From: Clostridium simiarum
GTDB lineage: Bacteria; Bacillota; Clostridia; Clostridiales; Clostridiaceae
Length of the DNA: 64,000 nucleotides
Direction: 5' to 3'
NCBI RefSeq assembly: GCF_018919175.1
Contig: NZ_JAHLQL010000008.1
Span: 62,001 to 126,000, forward strand
The notes under the pieces were generated by a model. That model was not told the DNA's origin, searched no databases, and saw only the letters and a program-made list of their open reading frames with translations. Made by a program: the position numbers and the translations under genes. Shown one piece after another: positions 17,002-25,946 of this stretch. The stretch's first letter is position 1. The number at the start of each line of letters is the position of its first letter.

Positions 17002-18096
17002 TTAACATTTTTTAATTCTACAGTCCTTACCTGCAATATATTCAAGGAATGTATTGACATTAAATTCTTTAGGTGTTAATAATTCTAACCTATCAAGAGT
17101 TTCTAGTTGGTGATTTCTTTCTATACATTTGCTTATTTCAAACTTTTGATCAAAAAATTCTATTGGTATTTCTTTAATATCTACATAAACATTGAAACTA
17201 TTATTATATCTTAATGGTTTGAAGAATATAGGAGATTCCATTCTTTCAATTTTATGTTCTTTATCTATATGCTCTTTTTTTACATTAAAAGCTTGTTTAC
17301 CATTACCCCAATTCCATTTTTCTATTAGTGATAATCCAAGTAAGTCTTTAATTAAGTATGCATTGGGAATCGAAAGATCTTTATGATATAAAAATTTATC
17401 TCTTATAACTTGTTTATCCCAAATCATGTTAATATCATAGAAATATTCTTTTATATAGGGAGTACCCTTTGATTCATTGCTTCTTATATTTTTATATAGA
17501 TTATTTAGTTGGTTAAATAAATTTTTATAGAAATCTATTTCTTTTTTACCATTTAAATTTTTCATTATAATTTTATATTTAAAATTTTCATCTGCGTCAT
17601 GAAAAACGTTTTCGGAGTCACTAACATAAAATGAACCAAACCCTTTATTCTGTCTGAATCCGAAGTTTGTTAATAATAAAAATTTTCCCATCCACTTCTC
17701 TATAGTATTTAAAAGTTTAGTATTAAAAGAAAAAAATTTTACATCAACGCTATCACAAAAAACAAATTTATTAGTATCAGCATTATTTTTATCAATATTA
17801 TTAAAATAAAATGGAAAATTCTTTGGAATATCAGCTTGTCTCCAACGTACAACATTACAAAACCTAATTTTATAATCAAAGGCTTTTTTATCTTTAAAAT
17901 CTTCTTCTGTTTTAAACTTTTTGTATCCTATTAAATACTGCTTGTACTCTTCAAAGCCACCTGGAAAAGCATGCTCAATTAAAAATTTATCTAATTTAGG
18001 TTTAAATTCTGTTGCTCTTATGGTAGCACCCTCTTGATCACTTTGAAAATGAATTAGAGGAGTGTGCTGGTTTAATCTTATTGTTAATTTTGACAT
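17002..18096 (-). CDS. cmr1: Type III-B Cmr1-like RAMP protein
   Basis: 364 residues. It begins LTIRLNQHTPLIHFQ, EGATIRATEFKPKLDKFL, a form of the Cmr1 N-terminus I associate with CorA-linked Cmr loci, and has the glycine loop NFGFRQNKGFGSFYV near residue 165. Cmr1 caps the complex at the crRNA 3' end with Cmr6. The frame is open upstream to 18213, but the ATG at 18096 has AGGTGGTG 6-7 bases before it and avoids overlap with the preceding gene. Family assignment rests on motif and position; the sequence is divergent. Confidence 0.8.
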   Translation of the reverse strand: MSKLTIRLNQHTPLIHFQSDQEGATIRATEFKPKLDKFLIEHAFPGGFEEYKQYLIGYKKFKTEEDFKDKKAFDYKIRFCNVVRWRQADIPKNFPFYFNNIDKNNADTNKFVFCDSVDVKFFSFNTKLLNTIEKWMGKFLLLTNFGFRQNKGFGSFYVSDSENVFHDADENFKYKIIMKNLNGKKEIDFYKNLFNQLNNLYKNIRSNESKGTPYIKEYFYDINMIWDKQVIRDKFLYHKDLSIPNAYLIKDLLGLSLIEKWNWGNGKQAFNVKKEHIDKEHKIERMESPIFFKPLRYNNSFNVYVDIKEIPIEFFDQKFEISKCIERNHQLETLDRLELLTPKEFNVNTFLEYIAGKDCRIKKC

Positions 18097-18125
18097 AATA
18101 TCACCACCTATTATTAATAATAAAT

Positions 18126-19763
18126 TTAAAGAATTATGAGGAGAAAAGATAGTAAAAATAGTGTTCCAATAATTATTTTGTAAAAAAGCCTTATTTTTCC
18201 ATATTTGAAACATGTATTTACAATTTTAAATACAATTAACATTGCAGTAATTGGATAGATTGTCCTTTTGCCAAGCCATACTAAATTGGACATAATGTTA
18301 ATGTTTGTGTCCTTTGGTGATAAATCTATAACAAAATTACAAGCAGTAAATCCGATTCCTAAATAAGTAATAATATTTAATAAGTTAGTTGTGGATTCAT
18401 TTGATATAAGTGAAGTATATTTGTGTATATCGTTTATTTCTTCACCTAATCTTTTTATATCTCTTTCTATTTCCATCATTTCCATTAATTTATTATATAA
18501 TTCTATACCTTGCTCTTGAGCAGTAACTTCTCTAAAATAAATGTTATTAGTAAAGAGTATATAATATTTCTGCAATTTTTTTATATTTGCCAGAGCATCT
18601 TTTTCACCTAAGATTGAAATTTTAGAAGCTTCATCTGAAAATCTTAATATGGAAGCTCTTTGAGTCAAAGCTAACAACACCATTTCATAGTACATGTTAT
18701 TAAAATGATTCATTAAAAAGTCTGTATTTTCTGTTTGATCTATAAGTGTAACAAAGGAATATCTGCTTATACCATAGAGTGTACCGAGATCAGCCCATCT
18801 TGTATAAGTGGATCTATTTAATAGTTCTTTGAACATTCCTTTATCTTCACATGTAGGATAGTTATTATCAATAAAGATATATTCATACCAAAAACTCCTA
18901 TTTACGTATTCGGTTTCTCCATAGGCTTTGACTTTCCCTGATATAAAGTTATTTCGATATATACACATAGTGAACATTCTGTCATCTAGTATAGGATTTA
19001 TAAATATAGACCCTTTTTCTAAATTGTTTTTATCATATATAAACTTATTACCTAGAAGGCGTAAAATTGTTTTTGAGATCCTTGTAGGTTCTTGTTTATA
19101 ATCATAAATGAAATTTTCTTCTATTATTTCGGAAGCTAAATTCAATGAAAGTTTTGTGGCTAAAAAACTTCCTCTCACTTTTTCTATGGGTACATATTGT
19201 GGATATATTCTTCTTCCATAATCATTAATTTTTAATATATCTTCTTCGGATTTATGTTCATGATTATCTAAAAAGAATATTAAATTAGCTACTCCTGTAT
19301 CATAAACTTTGAGCTTAATATTCTTTATTTTTAGCGAATAAGTTTTATGTTTTGTTGTGATATTGTATTTAGGGTTTTCACCTAAGTTGTTATACTTTAA
19401 GCATTTAACAATTCTATACTTTGTTTCTTTTTCGGTATGGTTACTCGACCAATAGCTAATTTTAAACAAATTAAAGTTAGACCATCTTTTATTATTACAT
19501 ATATCATTTTTACCATATATGCCATTTCTAACATTATCATAAAAATAAACGTATTTATTATATTCATCATCATCATTTACAAAATCATTACCTAAGTTAT
19601 ATTTATCATCTTCCCAATTATTACACTTTAATAATTCTATAATTTTTTCAACATTTAATCTTTTATCAATGGATGAGTTTAAAAAATAGTTATCACCTAT
19701 ATAATCCCATCTAAAAGGAAATATAAAAATGTGAGAGCTTATTACATTATTATTTTTATCCAT
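18126..19763 (-). CDS. corA: CorA-like membrane effector of type III-B CRISPR
   Basis: A 545-residue protein. A large mixed N-terminal region (SSHIFIFPFRWDYIGDN at its start, acidic loops, KVRGSFLATKLSLN) is followed by long helices at about 390-450 (QEQGIELYNKLMEMMEIERD) and two or three C-terminal membrane segments (IITYLGIGFTACNFVIDL, IYPITAMLIVFKIV, IIIGTLFLLSFLLIIL). This is the CorA layout of cytoplasmic funnel and terminal membrane helices; no GMN magnesium-selectivity motif is seen. In Bacteroides fragilis the Cmr-linked CorA is activated by SAM-AMP and thought to damage the membrane. The frame is open to 19868, but the ATG at 19763 has GAGGT 7 bases upstream and avoids overlapping the previous gene. 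Confidence 0.75.
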   Translation of the reverse strand: MDKNNNVISSHIFIFPFRWDYIGDNYFLNSSIDKRLNVEKIIELLKCNNWEDDKYNLGNDFVNDDDEYNKYVYFYDNVRNGIYGKNDICNNKRWSNFNLFKISYWSSNHTEKETKYRIVKCLKYNNLGENPKYNITTKHKTYSLKIKNIKLKVYDTGVANLIFFLDNHEHKSEEDILKINDYGRRIYPQYVPIEKVRGSFLATKLSLNLASEIIEENFIYDYKQEPTRISKTILRLLGNKFIYDKNNLEKGSIFINPILDDRMFTMCIYRNNFISGKVKAYGETEYVNRSFWYEYIFIDNNYPTCEDKGMFKELLNRSTYTRWADLGTLYGISRYSFVTLIDQTENTDFLMNHFNNMYYEMVLLALTQRASILRFSDEASKISILGEKDALANIKKLQKYYILFTNNIYFREVTAQEQGIELYNKLMEMMEIERDIKRLGEEINDIHKYTSLISNESTTNLLNIITYLGIGFTACNFVIDLSPKDTNINIMSNLVWLGKRTIYPITAMLIVFKIVNTCFKYGKIRLFYKIIIGTLFLLSFLLIIL

Positions 19764-19830
19764 GATGTTACCTCGCGACCCTATTTGTATTATACGTTCA
19801 GTAAAAGTAGTTACTATTGTATTGCAATGC

Positions 19831-20205
19831 TTATTTAAAATAATATAATTCTGTATCCATAAATTCACATGTAAGAGTACTTTGTCTTAATTCTTCTTTT
19901 AACTCTTTACCCAATTTAATTACAGTGTTCTTCCAGTCTTGAATATTTGCTACAAACTCTTTGTTTGCGACTCCCGTAATAGATACTGTCTCTTCGCCTC
20001 CTTTTGGACATCCCCATGCTTCATTATAAATTGCTTTACTTGGTTTAATTACTGCTGAAACATAAATTCCTGTTAACTCATATTCTTGTTTAGCTATTTT
20101 TCCCCATACACTTCCCACTAAGTTTAGGGAATCACTTTCAGTATTATTATGAAAATAACCTTTATTCACACCAGTTACAATCTCAAATCTTAAAGTTTTA
20201 TTCAA
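19831..20205 (-). CDS. Putative SAM-AMP lyase (SAM lyase-like) of type III-B CRISPR
   Basis: A 124-residue protein with no membrane segment or signal. TGVNKG near the N-terminus, ELTGIYVSAV at about 43-52 and GEETVSI at about 70-76 line up with the LTGCYREAI and EEKTV segments of phage T3 SAM hydrolase/lyase, as I recall that sequence. Known context: CorA-linked Cmr loci carry either an NrN phosphodiesterase or, in C. botulinum, a SAM-AMP lyase that degrades the signal. Here no NrN gene exists and this small gene occupies that place, between cas6 and corA. Its role as the off-switch is inference from similarity plus position. Confidence 0.62.
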   Translation of the reverse strand: MNKTLRFEIVTGVNKGYFHNNTESDSLNLVGSVWGKIAKQEYELTGIYVSAVIKPSKAIYNEAWGCPKGGEETVSITGVANKEFVANIQDWKNTVIKLGKELKEELRQSTLTCEFMDTELYYFK

Positions 20206-20241
20206 TTTATATTAACCTCCATTTAAAATTAATAATCCTGT

Positions 20242-20931
20242 TTATGTTCCTTCGCAAAACCCTGCCCCTACAGAGGAATTTTTTTCGCCTAAACCCACTG
20301 CTAAGGCTAAGAAGGCTAATTTTTGTGCGTTTTCATTATCATGAATTGATATACTTATTTTGTTACCTAAAAGGCGAATATTTTTATAGTTATAGTACAT
20401 AGGCACCCTGTTTTTAAAGGTTATATTATTAATAAGTTTATCCTTAGCAGAGATATCTTCGTTATAGAAGTTTTTATACTTCTTCTCTAAGTTGATCTCT
20501 AATCTTTCTTTAAATAGATTTAAATCATCATTTTGCATCCAGGGTTTATTGTCTATAGTGATGATCAAAGGTGTTAGAGTATATATTTCTTTAAGTGTTT
20601 TTTTATTTATTTCCTTTATATCTGCTGATATAACTTTAAAATCATCACTCTTTAGATAGGGAGATAATTTATACATTTTCTCACAAAATTCATAATCCAA
20701 GCTACGAATTTTAAATATATAAAGATTATCTTTCTTATAAGTTTTTTCTTTTTCTAAGGGAAAAAAACTGTTAAATACATAATTTTTATATTCTTTTTTA
20801 GGATGGAATTCTTTTAAGCTTTCGTCTAACAGCATAATTTTATTTATATTTTTCCCAATTACATAACCGCTGTCTGCAAAATATATATTTCTGTTTAGAA
20901 GTACGGTAATAGTTAACTCAAAATAATTCAT
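20242..20931 (-). CDS. cas6: Cas6 endoribonuclease of the type III-B operon
   Basis: A 229-residue Cas6 with the C-terminal glycine-rich loop AVGLGEKNSSVGAGFCEG and the usual two ferredoxin-like halves (SLDYEFCEKMYKL; ITIDNKPWM, a form of the conserved I-T---P motif). It cuts pre-crRNA within repeats. First gene of the operon, with AAAGGAG 7 bases before the ATG and a TATAAT about 30 bases further up. It differs strongly from the I-B Cas6 at 38.2-38.9 kb although all repeats in the window are of one type. Confidence 0.88.
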   Translation of the reverse strand: MNYFELTITVLLNRNIYFADSGYVIGKNINKIMLLDESLKEFHPKKEYKNYVFNSFFPLEKEKTYKKDNLYIFKIRSLDYEFCEKMYKLSPYLKSDDFKVISADIKEINKKTLKEIYTLTPLIITIDNKPWMQNDDLNLFKERLEINLEKKYKNFYNEDISAKDKLINNITFKNRVPMYYNYKNIRLLGNKISISIHDNENAQKLAFLALAVGLGEKNSSVGAGFCEGT

Positions 20932-20964
20932 AATAGTCTCCTTTGTAATTTTACAGATTTAATA

Positions 20965-20972
20965 TATTATAC
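20965..20972 (-). promoter_or_regulatory. Probable -10 of the type III-B operon
   Basis: On the minus strand GGTATAATATATT gives a perfect TATAAT about 35-40 bases before the cas6 start. No convincing -35 is seen. Confidence 0.45.
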
Positions 20973-20997
20973 CATAATATGAAGATTTAAGATGATG

Positions 20998-21046
20998 AAA
21001 AAACTATAATAATCCTATTAAGTACAGGAATTACTATAGTTTTACA
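20998..21046. terminator. Hairpin terminator between ABC operon and type III-B operon
   Basis: AAAACTATAATAATCC and GGAATTACTATAGTTTT pair with one bulged position and a short loop. On the minus strand the stem is followed by GTTTTTTC, so it would stop leftward transcription entering from the transposase remnant and ABC operon. Confidence 0.7.
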
Positions 21047-21059
21047 AATTTAATATATT

Positions 21060-21250
21060 AAATTGTAGAAAATAAGAAGTTAAGGATTTAGAAGTTTTCT
21101 TCCTTATATCTTTTCCTAATGTCTTTGACTTCCATGTTGCTAGAGTTGACTTGCTAATGCCAGTTTCTATACTCAATTCAGTTGGTGAGCAATTTTATGC
21201 TGAAAGTATCCTTGATATTAATCTTTCTTTTTTTTCTTTATCACATCTTG
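21060..21250 (-). pseudogene. Transposase fragment with HTH motif
   Basis: Minus-strand translation gives ERLISRILSA, an internal stop, then SPTELSIETGISKSTLATWK and a few further residues. ELS-ETGIS-STL-TWK is the helix-turn-helix typical of OrfA-type (IS3-like) transposases. The frame is broken and short, so it is a relic. Confidence 0.55.
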
Positions 21251-21393
21251 TATTATTTTATTATCTTTTGCCACAGGCTTCATCTCTCCTTTGTTCCAGC
21301 ATATCGTTTCCTATTACCTATGACAATTATTTTAACACTGGGGGGAGTGGGGAACTTTATTAATAAAGAGAAAGGCAAATAATAAATAAAAAA

Positions 21394-21423
21394 AGATTGC
21401 TAAGAAAAAATTCTTAACAATAT
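21394..21423 (-). terminator. Terminator of the three-gene ABC operon
   Basis: On the minus strand TTGTTAAGAA and TTCTTAGCAA pair around an A/T loop and are followed by TCTTTTTTT, about 20 bp beyond the stop of the last permease gene. Confidence 0.75.
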
Positions 21424-21443
21424 TTTTTAGGTCGTATTAAAGT

Positions 21444-22154
21444 TTATAATTTTGAAGAAGATTTACATGAAATATAAACAAATATACAACTTAATAAAAG
21501 TAAAATAAATCTATTTACCAAAAAGTATGCTGGAGATATAGCGTAGTAAAAATTATTAGAATTTGCACCAATGGAAAGTATTTTAAATATTCGTCCAGAG
21601 GATAATAAGTCAATAGAATAATATGATGTTAATATAAAGAGAGAAGCATATACATTTTTGGTTGTGGTTAGTAACAATAATACTAGTGAACATAGAAATA
21701 ATATATTGGGAATAAACCGAAGGCTTAGAATTAAATTACTTATACTTAAAAAACCAACAGCTCTATAATAGATTAGGCCAGTAACAAATGAACCAATGGT
21801 AAATATCAATATATAAGTAATCCATCTGTAAAATATTATATAGTTAAAATTATTTCTATTATAAAATGTAATTAATTCATATATTTTATTTTTATAATCA
21901 TAATAAAATACATAAATTATAATAAATGATGCAGTTAGTGGAATTATATAATCATATAGATTATCACAACTTTTTAATTTAATTTTTTCTTTTATAGATT
22001 GCAAATAATTCATTGGAGCAGGGGAAATTATGGATATAATAAAAAGTACAAATAACAGTAAGAAAGTAAGTTTGAATTTACGACTTTTTACATCGTATAT
22101 TTTAAAATAATTATCATATAAAGGTTTATTATTTTTGAAAGAAAACATAAGCAT
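21444..22154 (-). CDS. ABC-2 type membrane protein
   Basis: A 236-residue protein with about six hydrophobic segments (FKLTFLLLFVLFIISIIS, YIIPLTASFIIIYVFYYDY, WITYILIFTIGSFVTGLIYY, IPNILFLCSLVLLLL and others), the size and pattern of an ABC export permease. It overlaps the ATPase gene by 26 bp, with a second in-frame ATG six bases in. Substrate unknown; likely a peptide, drug or lipid exported with the ATPase and the larger permease. Confidence 0.7.
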   Translation of the reverse strand: MLMFSFKNNKPLYDNYFKIYDVKSRKFKLTFLLLFVLFIISIISPAPMNYLQSIKEKIKLKSCDNLYDYIIPLTASFIIIYVFYYDYKNKIYELITFYNRNNFNYIIFYRWITYILIFTIGSFVTGLIYYRAVGFLSISNLILSLRFIPNILFLCSLVLLLLTTTKNVYASLFILTSYYSIDLLSSGRIFKILSIGANSNNFYYAISPAYFLVNRFILLLLSCIFVYISCKSSSKL

Positions 22155-22998
22155 TTTCTAAAGAAACCTCCTTTGCAGGATAACTACCATTAAGTACATG
22201 TTCATTTTTGATAAATTTAATTTTAATAAGGTCATTACTTAAACGCTTTTCTTCAATAAGTGTGACACGACTTTGAATATCTTTGAAATCATCTAGGTCA
22301 CAAACTAAGGTGCAAATATTTTTTGCAGCTTGTGAGATTACTTCATTTATATCGCTATCAAGTATAACATTACCCTTTTTCATAATTATTACATTTTTAC
22401 TATATAGTTCAGCATCTTCGATTATATGAGTGGAAATTAAAGTTATTTGCTCATTACCAATGTGAGATAAATAATGTCTAAATTCTAATCTTTGTTCCGG
22501 ATCAAGTCCAACGGTGGGTTCATCAATTATTATCAATTTGGGATGTCCAATTACAGCTTGGGCTATTCCTAATCTTTGTTTATACCCTCCTGAATATTTT
22601 CCAAAAGATTTCTTAATAACATCATTTAAATTAAATTTAGATATAACTTCATCCATTGCTTGGATCTTTTCTTTGGATTTAATACCTTTAATATCACAAA
22701 CGTAGGATAAGAAGTCATAACCAGATATGTTTGGATATATGTCAAAATGTTGAGGTAAATAACCTATATTATTAACACCATTGTTTTTTATATTTGATAT
22801 ATCAGTATTGTTTAGAGTTATATCTCCACTTGAAGGGCTTTTTAGACCTACAAGAATATTCATCAATGTGGTTTTACCTGCACCATTAGGGCCTAATAAA
22901 GCTGTAATACCATTTTTACAGGAAAAGGATATTTCATTTAGCACTTTATGCTTTCCATATGAAAAATTAACATTTTTAACTAACAAATTGTTATTCAT
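22129..22998 (-). CDS. ABC transporter ATP-binding protein
   Basis: A 289-residue export-type ATPase. Walker A GPNGAGKTT at about 36-44, signature YSGGYKQRLG, Walker B LIIIDEPTVGLDPEQR and an H-loop LISTHI are complete, followed by a regulatory C-terminal extension of about 80 residues. It lies between two permease genes in a co-oriented operon and resembles bacitracin- or lantibiotic-export ATPases in general form; substrate not inferable. Confidence 0.9.
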   Translation of the reverse strand: MNNNLLVKNVNFSYGKHKVLNEISFSCKNGITALLGPNGAGKTTLMNILVGLKSPSSGDITLNNTDISNIKNNGVNNIGYLPQHFDIYPNISGYDFLSYVCDIKGIKSKEKIQAMDEVISKFNLNDVIKKSFGKYSGGYKQRLGIAQAVIGHPKLIIIDEPTVGLDPEQRLEFRHYLSHIGNEQITLISTHIIEDAELYSKNVIIMKKGNVILDSDINEVISQAAKNICTLVCDLDDFKDIQSRVTLIEEKRLSNDLIKIKFIKNEHVLNGSYPAKEVSLENAYVFFQK

Positions 22999-23013
22999 AT
23001 ATATTAATTACTC

Positions 23014-24561
23014 CTATCTATAATTTATAAGCAAGGTTTCATCAAATATTTGGAATGATGAATGTGTATTGGGATTTTGAATACCATCTGACCAAACAGC
23101 AACTATAATCTTTTTGAAGTTCATGCTTTTTAAGAGCTCTAAATCTCTTTCAGATACTGTGCTATTATTTGAAGAAAGTTCTGAAACTAAGTTTTTTAAA
23201 GATAATTTAAAAAGATCTAGATTATAGCCCATAGGAATTATATATTCAATGTCATTATTTTTGATTGTTTGATACTGACCTGAGAATAAATTTAATCCTG
23301 ATGACTGTCCTTGTAGTATATAACCATCATCGTTACTTGCTATTGAAAGATTAGAATATAATTTTGATGAGGTTTCAACCTGGACATTAAAATTAATTAG
23401 GGCGGTATTATTTAATCTGGGATACCAATAAAAAGTAGAACAAGGTAAATTAATAGCATGGTTGCTCACATAAAAAGTTGGTATACCAAGATTGTTTTCA
23501 ACGTTTATGTTTCCCTCATAGTTAATTGAAATAATTAATTCAGATTCCTTGGTACAAGGATAATTAATTTGTAATTGATTATTCTTGTGTGTAAATTCAA
23601 CAGGATAATCACCAATACTTACTTGCGCTACTTTTAACGAGTCATCTAATGAAAGGCTAATATTTTCCACATTATTTTGAACAAAAAGCTTAATAGTACA
23701 TGTATTCTGAAGTGAATTATATAAACTAAGCTTCATATCATAAGACTGAATATAATAGTTATTTTCATTCATTAATTTATATCCATATAAATTAACAGTT
23801 CTACTATTAAAACTTAAGTATGAAGTAGCTAATAAAGAAAATAAAATACAAATAGATAATAAAATAGATTTACATTTTTTATTTGTATAGATTATAGCAA
23901 TAATAGAAAGTATAAATAAGGATAAGAATAGTACAAAAAGTTTATCTAAATAGTAAAATTTATTAAATAATTGACCTGAAATATCATTTGATGGGGTTAA
24001 AGTATAGTCATCAAATATATTAAAAAGTTTATATAGTGGATTATTAGAGGGGCTATAGAATTCTAATAAGAATAAACTGTATATTGCAAGGGAGAATAAT
24101 ATTGAAAATCCATTCCTACATATAATTCCAATAGAAGAGCCTATTGTAGTAGCTATTAGATTAGATAAAGTCCATATGGTGAAAAAATGTAGAATAGCTT
24201 TTAAAACAAATACAGATTGAAAATGTATATTCTTAAAGATAATAATTGAAAGTATAGGTAATAAAGATGTTACAGTAGAAATAAATAGAGAAGTTATTAT
24301 TATTGATAACTGTTTTTGTAAAATATTATTTTCTAAAAAATGTAGTATTTCATAATCTTTATGCATAATATATGTACTTACTATAAGGGTAAATAGATTG
24401 GAACAGATAATGCCAAAGCAAAATACCTTTGAAAATTCAAATAGTGATGACTCTAATACATTTACTTGTATAGTAATTAAAAATAGATTAAATAGTATTG
24501 AAAGTAAAAACATTGGATTCTTAATCATAATACCTACATAAAACCTAGATGTTTTTATCAT
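23014..24561 (-). CDS. ABC-2 permease fused to an extracytoplasmic M1-peptidase-like beta domain
   Basis: 515 residues. The first 240 hold about six membrane segments (MFLLSILFNLFLITIQV, VFCFGIICSNLFTLIVSTYIM, SIIITSLFISTVTSLLPILSIIIF and others). The second half (about 260-515) is an all-beta-looking domain with INYEGN, NLPCSTFYWYPRLN and LYSNLSIASNDDG. These resemble the N-terminal domain of M1 aminopeptidases found in permease/M1 fusion proteins of about 1100 residues. The protein stops (DETLLINYR) before any HExxH zinc site, so no peptidase activity is expected. The following ATPase gene starts 15 bp on with a normal ribosome site, so the short form appears to be the natural gene. Confidence 0.65.
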   Translation of the reverse strand: MIKTSRFYVGIMIKNPMFLLSILFNLFLITIQVNVLESSLFEFSKVFCFGIICSNLFTLIVSTYIMHKDYEILHFLENNILQKQLSIIITSLFISTVTSLLPILSIIIFKNIHFQSVFVLKAILHFFTIWTLSNLIATTIGSSIGIICRNGFSILFSLAIYSLFLLEFYSPSNNPLYKLFNIFDDYTLTPSNDISGQLFNKFYYLDKLFVLFLSLFILSIIAIIYTNKKCKSILLSICILFSLLATSYLSFNSRTVNLYGYKLMNENNYYIQSYDMKLSLYNSLQNTCTIKLFVQNNVENISLSLDDSLKVAQVSIGDYPVEFTHKNNQLQINYPCTKESELIISINYEGNINVENNLGIPTFYVSNHAINLPCSTFYWYPRLNNTALINFNVQVETSSKLYSNLSIASNDDGYILQGQSSGLNLFSGQYQTIKNNDIEYIIPMGYNLDLFKLSLKNLVSELSSNNSTVSERDLELLKSMNFKKIIVAVWSDGIQNPNTHSSFQIFDETLLINYR

Positions 24562-24656
24562 AATTTATTTTAAGTAAGGAAAAATATACATATAATTGCC
24601 TTACTTACTCCTTTCGAATATTATATAGAACTGTGTCAGAAGTGTTTGTGATGTAA

Positions 24657-24702
24657 AATAAAAACTATCAAATTAGCTAAGTTTGATAGTTTTTATTTTT
24701 AA
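24657..24702. terminator. Bidirectional hairpin terminator
   Basis: AAAACTATCAAA and TTTGATAGTTTT form a 12-bp stem flanked by A- and T-rich tracts on both sides, upstream of the ABC operon. Confidence 0.75.
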
Positions 24703-24717
24703 GTAATTTAATATTTA

Positions 24718-24866
24718 TTAATTAGTAAGAGACAAATTAGCACTTGAATTATTGCTTGTACCATTCCATCTTAAATAATATGATTGACTTCACCGTTACT
24801 TGCATAGCTTTGGGAATTAAAACCAACTCTTCTACTGTTCACATTATTTAAAGTTTTTTATTGTAA
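24718..24866 (-). pseudogene. Degenerate small-peptide ORF upstream of the ABC operon
   Basis: Minus-strand frames read NSRRVGFNSQSYASNGEVNH and, after a frame change, RWNGTSNNSSANLSLTN and a stop. The Ser/Asn/Gly-rich composition with no start codon suggests a broken secreted-peptide gene. Its place beside an export operon fits a former exported peptide, but I do not recognise the family. Confidence 0.25.
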
Positions 24867-24959
24867 TCTCAATTTCCATAATACAATTATATCGCATAAT
24901 ATGGAACAAAACCAATATATATATATAATTACAAAATTATTGCAATCTTGAGCAGGAAA

Positions 24960-25570
24960 TTTTGCTATCTTTTTTGATGTTGTATAAGGATCGGTTTCTC
25001 ATTTGCGCTCACTTCCAATCTCAAAAAATTAAGACTGCCCATATTTCTAACGACAGTCTTTGTGAGCTGTTTTATTCTTTTGGTTATCTATATCCTAAAG
25101 TTGAATGTAACCTCTTATAATTTTAGAATAACTTATATGTTCAATATAGCCATTCTAGCCTCATCATGTGTTTTAAAGTGTTTTCCATGGAGCCACTCAC
25201 ATCTAAGTTTACCCCAAAACGATTCCATGGGAGTATTGACCTAACAATTATTTTTACGGGGCATGCTGGAGGCGAAATTATGCTTATGCAAGAATTTGGT
25301 AGTACTGAGAACAATATTGAGAACCTCACATAGCTTCGCTATACGGTATTTGTTGCGGGTAGCCTTGATAAATTCACATCTCTTTACTTTAGGTTCTTGG
25401 CAAAGAAAGCTGAGGCTTTTTTTAATATTTGAAATTCTTCTTTAAGTTCTCCATTTTCTTTTTCTAGTTTTCTAAGTTTTTCGTCTTCTGGACTGAGATT
25501 ATCGCTTCTAGTTTAAATTCTGCACTATATTTTTTGTTCACTTAAATCAGTCCCTTCACTTTTAGTATAA
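24960..25570 (-). pseudogene. Decayed IS3-family insertion sequence
   Basis: Minus-strand pieces in different frames read: LSPEDEKLRKLEKENGELKE followed by ILKKASAFFAKN (the end of an OrfA with its leucine-zipper coiled coil); then pieces of OrfB, including YSHGIVLG and WKTL-NT--G-NGYIEH, equivalent to the usual S-WGKLK-EWLHGK-FKTHDEA----FEYI end. Stops and frameshifts throughout and loss of the central DDE region show it is dead. It borders the CRISPR cluster on its left. Confidence 0.7.
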
Positions 25571-25651
25571 TACGATTTTATCGTGGCTACTAAAGTTGGT
25601 AAGGGGTAAGGGGTAAGGTTCAATTCTCGCCCTTAATGGTGGCGAAACACC

Positions 25652-25946
25652 ATTTAAATACATCTCATGTTAGGGTTCAACTACCATTTGTTTACAGTGC
25701 TTTTAGCATGTCCAGATATATTTAAATACATCATATGTTGAGGTTCAACTAAAAAGTTAATAGTATTTCAAGTATTCAACTGGAAATTTAAATACATCTC
25801 ATGTTGAGGTTCAACTTCTCTTGCTGGTAAAAGAAAAGGCATAATAAAAGGATTTAAATACATCTCATGTTGAGGTTCAACTATGTATTGCTTAGAACGG
25901 CTAGATTGTAACCCAAATTTAAATACATCTCATGTTGAGGTTCAAC
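25652..25946 (-). CRISPR. CRISPR array A, 5 repeats
   Basis: Five 30-bp repeats at 25652, 25720, 25786, 25852 and 25917 with four spacers of 35-38 bp. The plus-strand form is ATTTAAATACATC, two or three variable bases, then TGTTRRGGTTCAAC; the crRNA sense is minus, starting at the leader on the right. Four of the five repeats have TTGAGG instead of TTAAGG. The left end lacks the usual trailer and instead abuts GCCCTTAATGGTGGCGAAAC, a sequence found again near 43.07 kb. Confidence 0.95.

Noticed and set aside
18097..18213. Longer N-terminus for cmr1
   Set aside because: It would overlap the CorA-like gene, and the Cmr1 motif begins right after the ATG at 18096, which has a good ribosome site.
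19764..19868. Longer N-terminus for the CorA-like protein
   Set aside because: It would overlap the SAM-lyase-like gene; GAGGT before the ATG at 19763 gives a better start.
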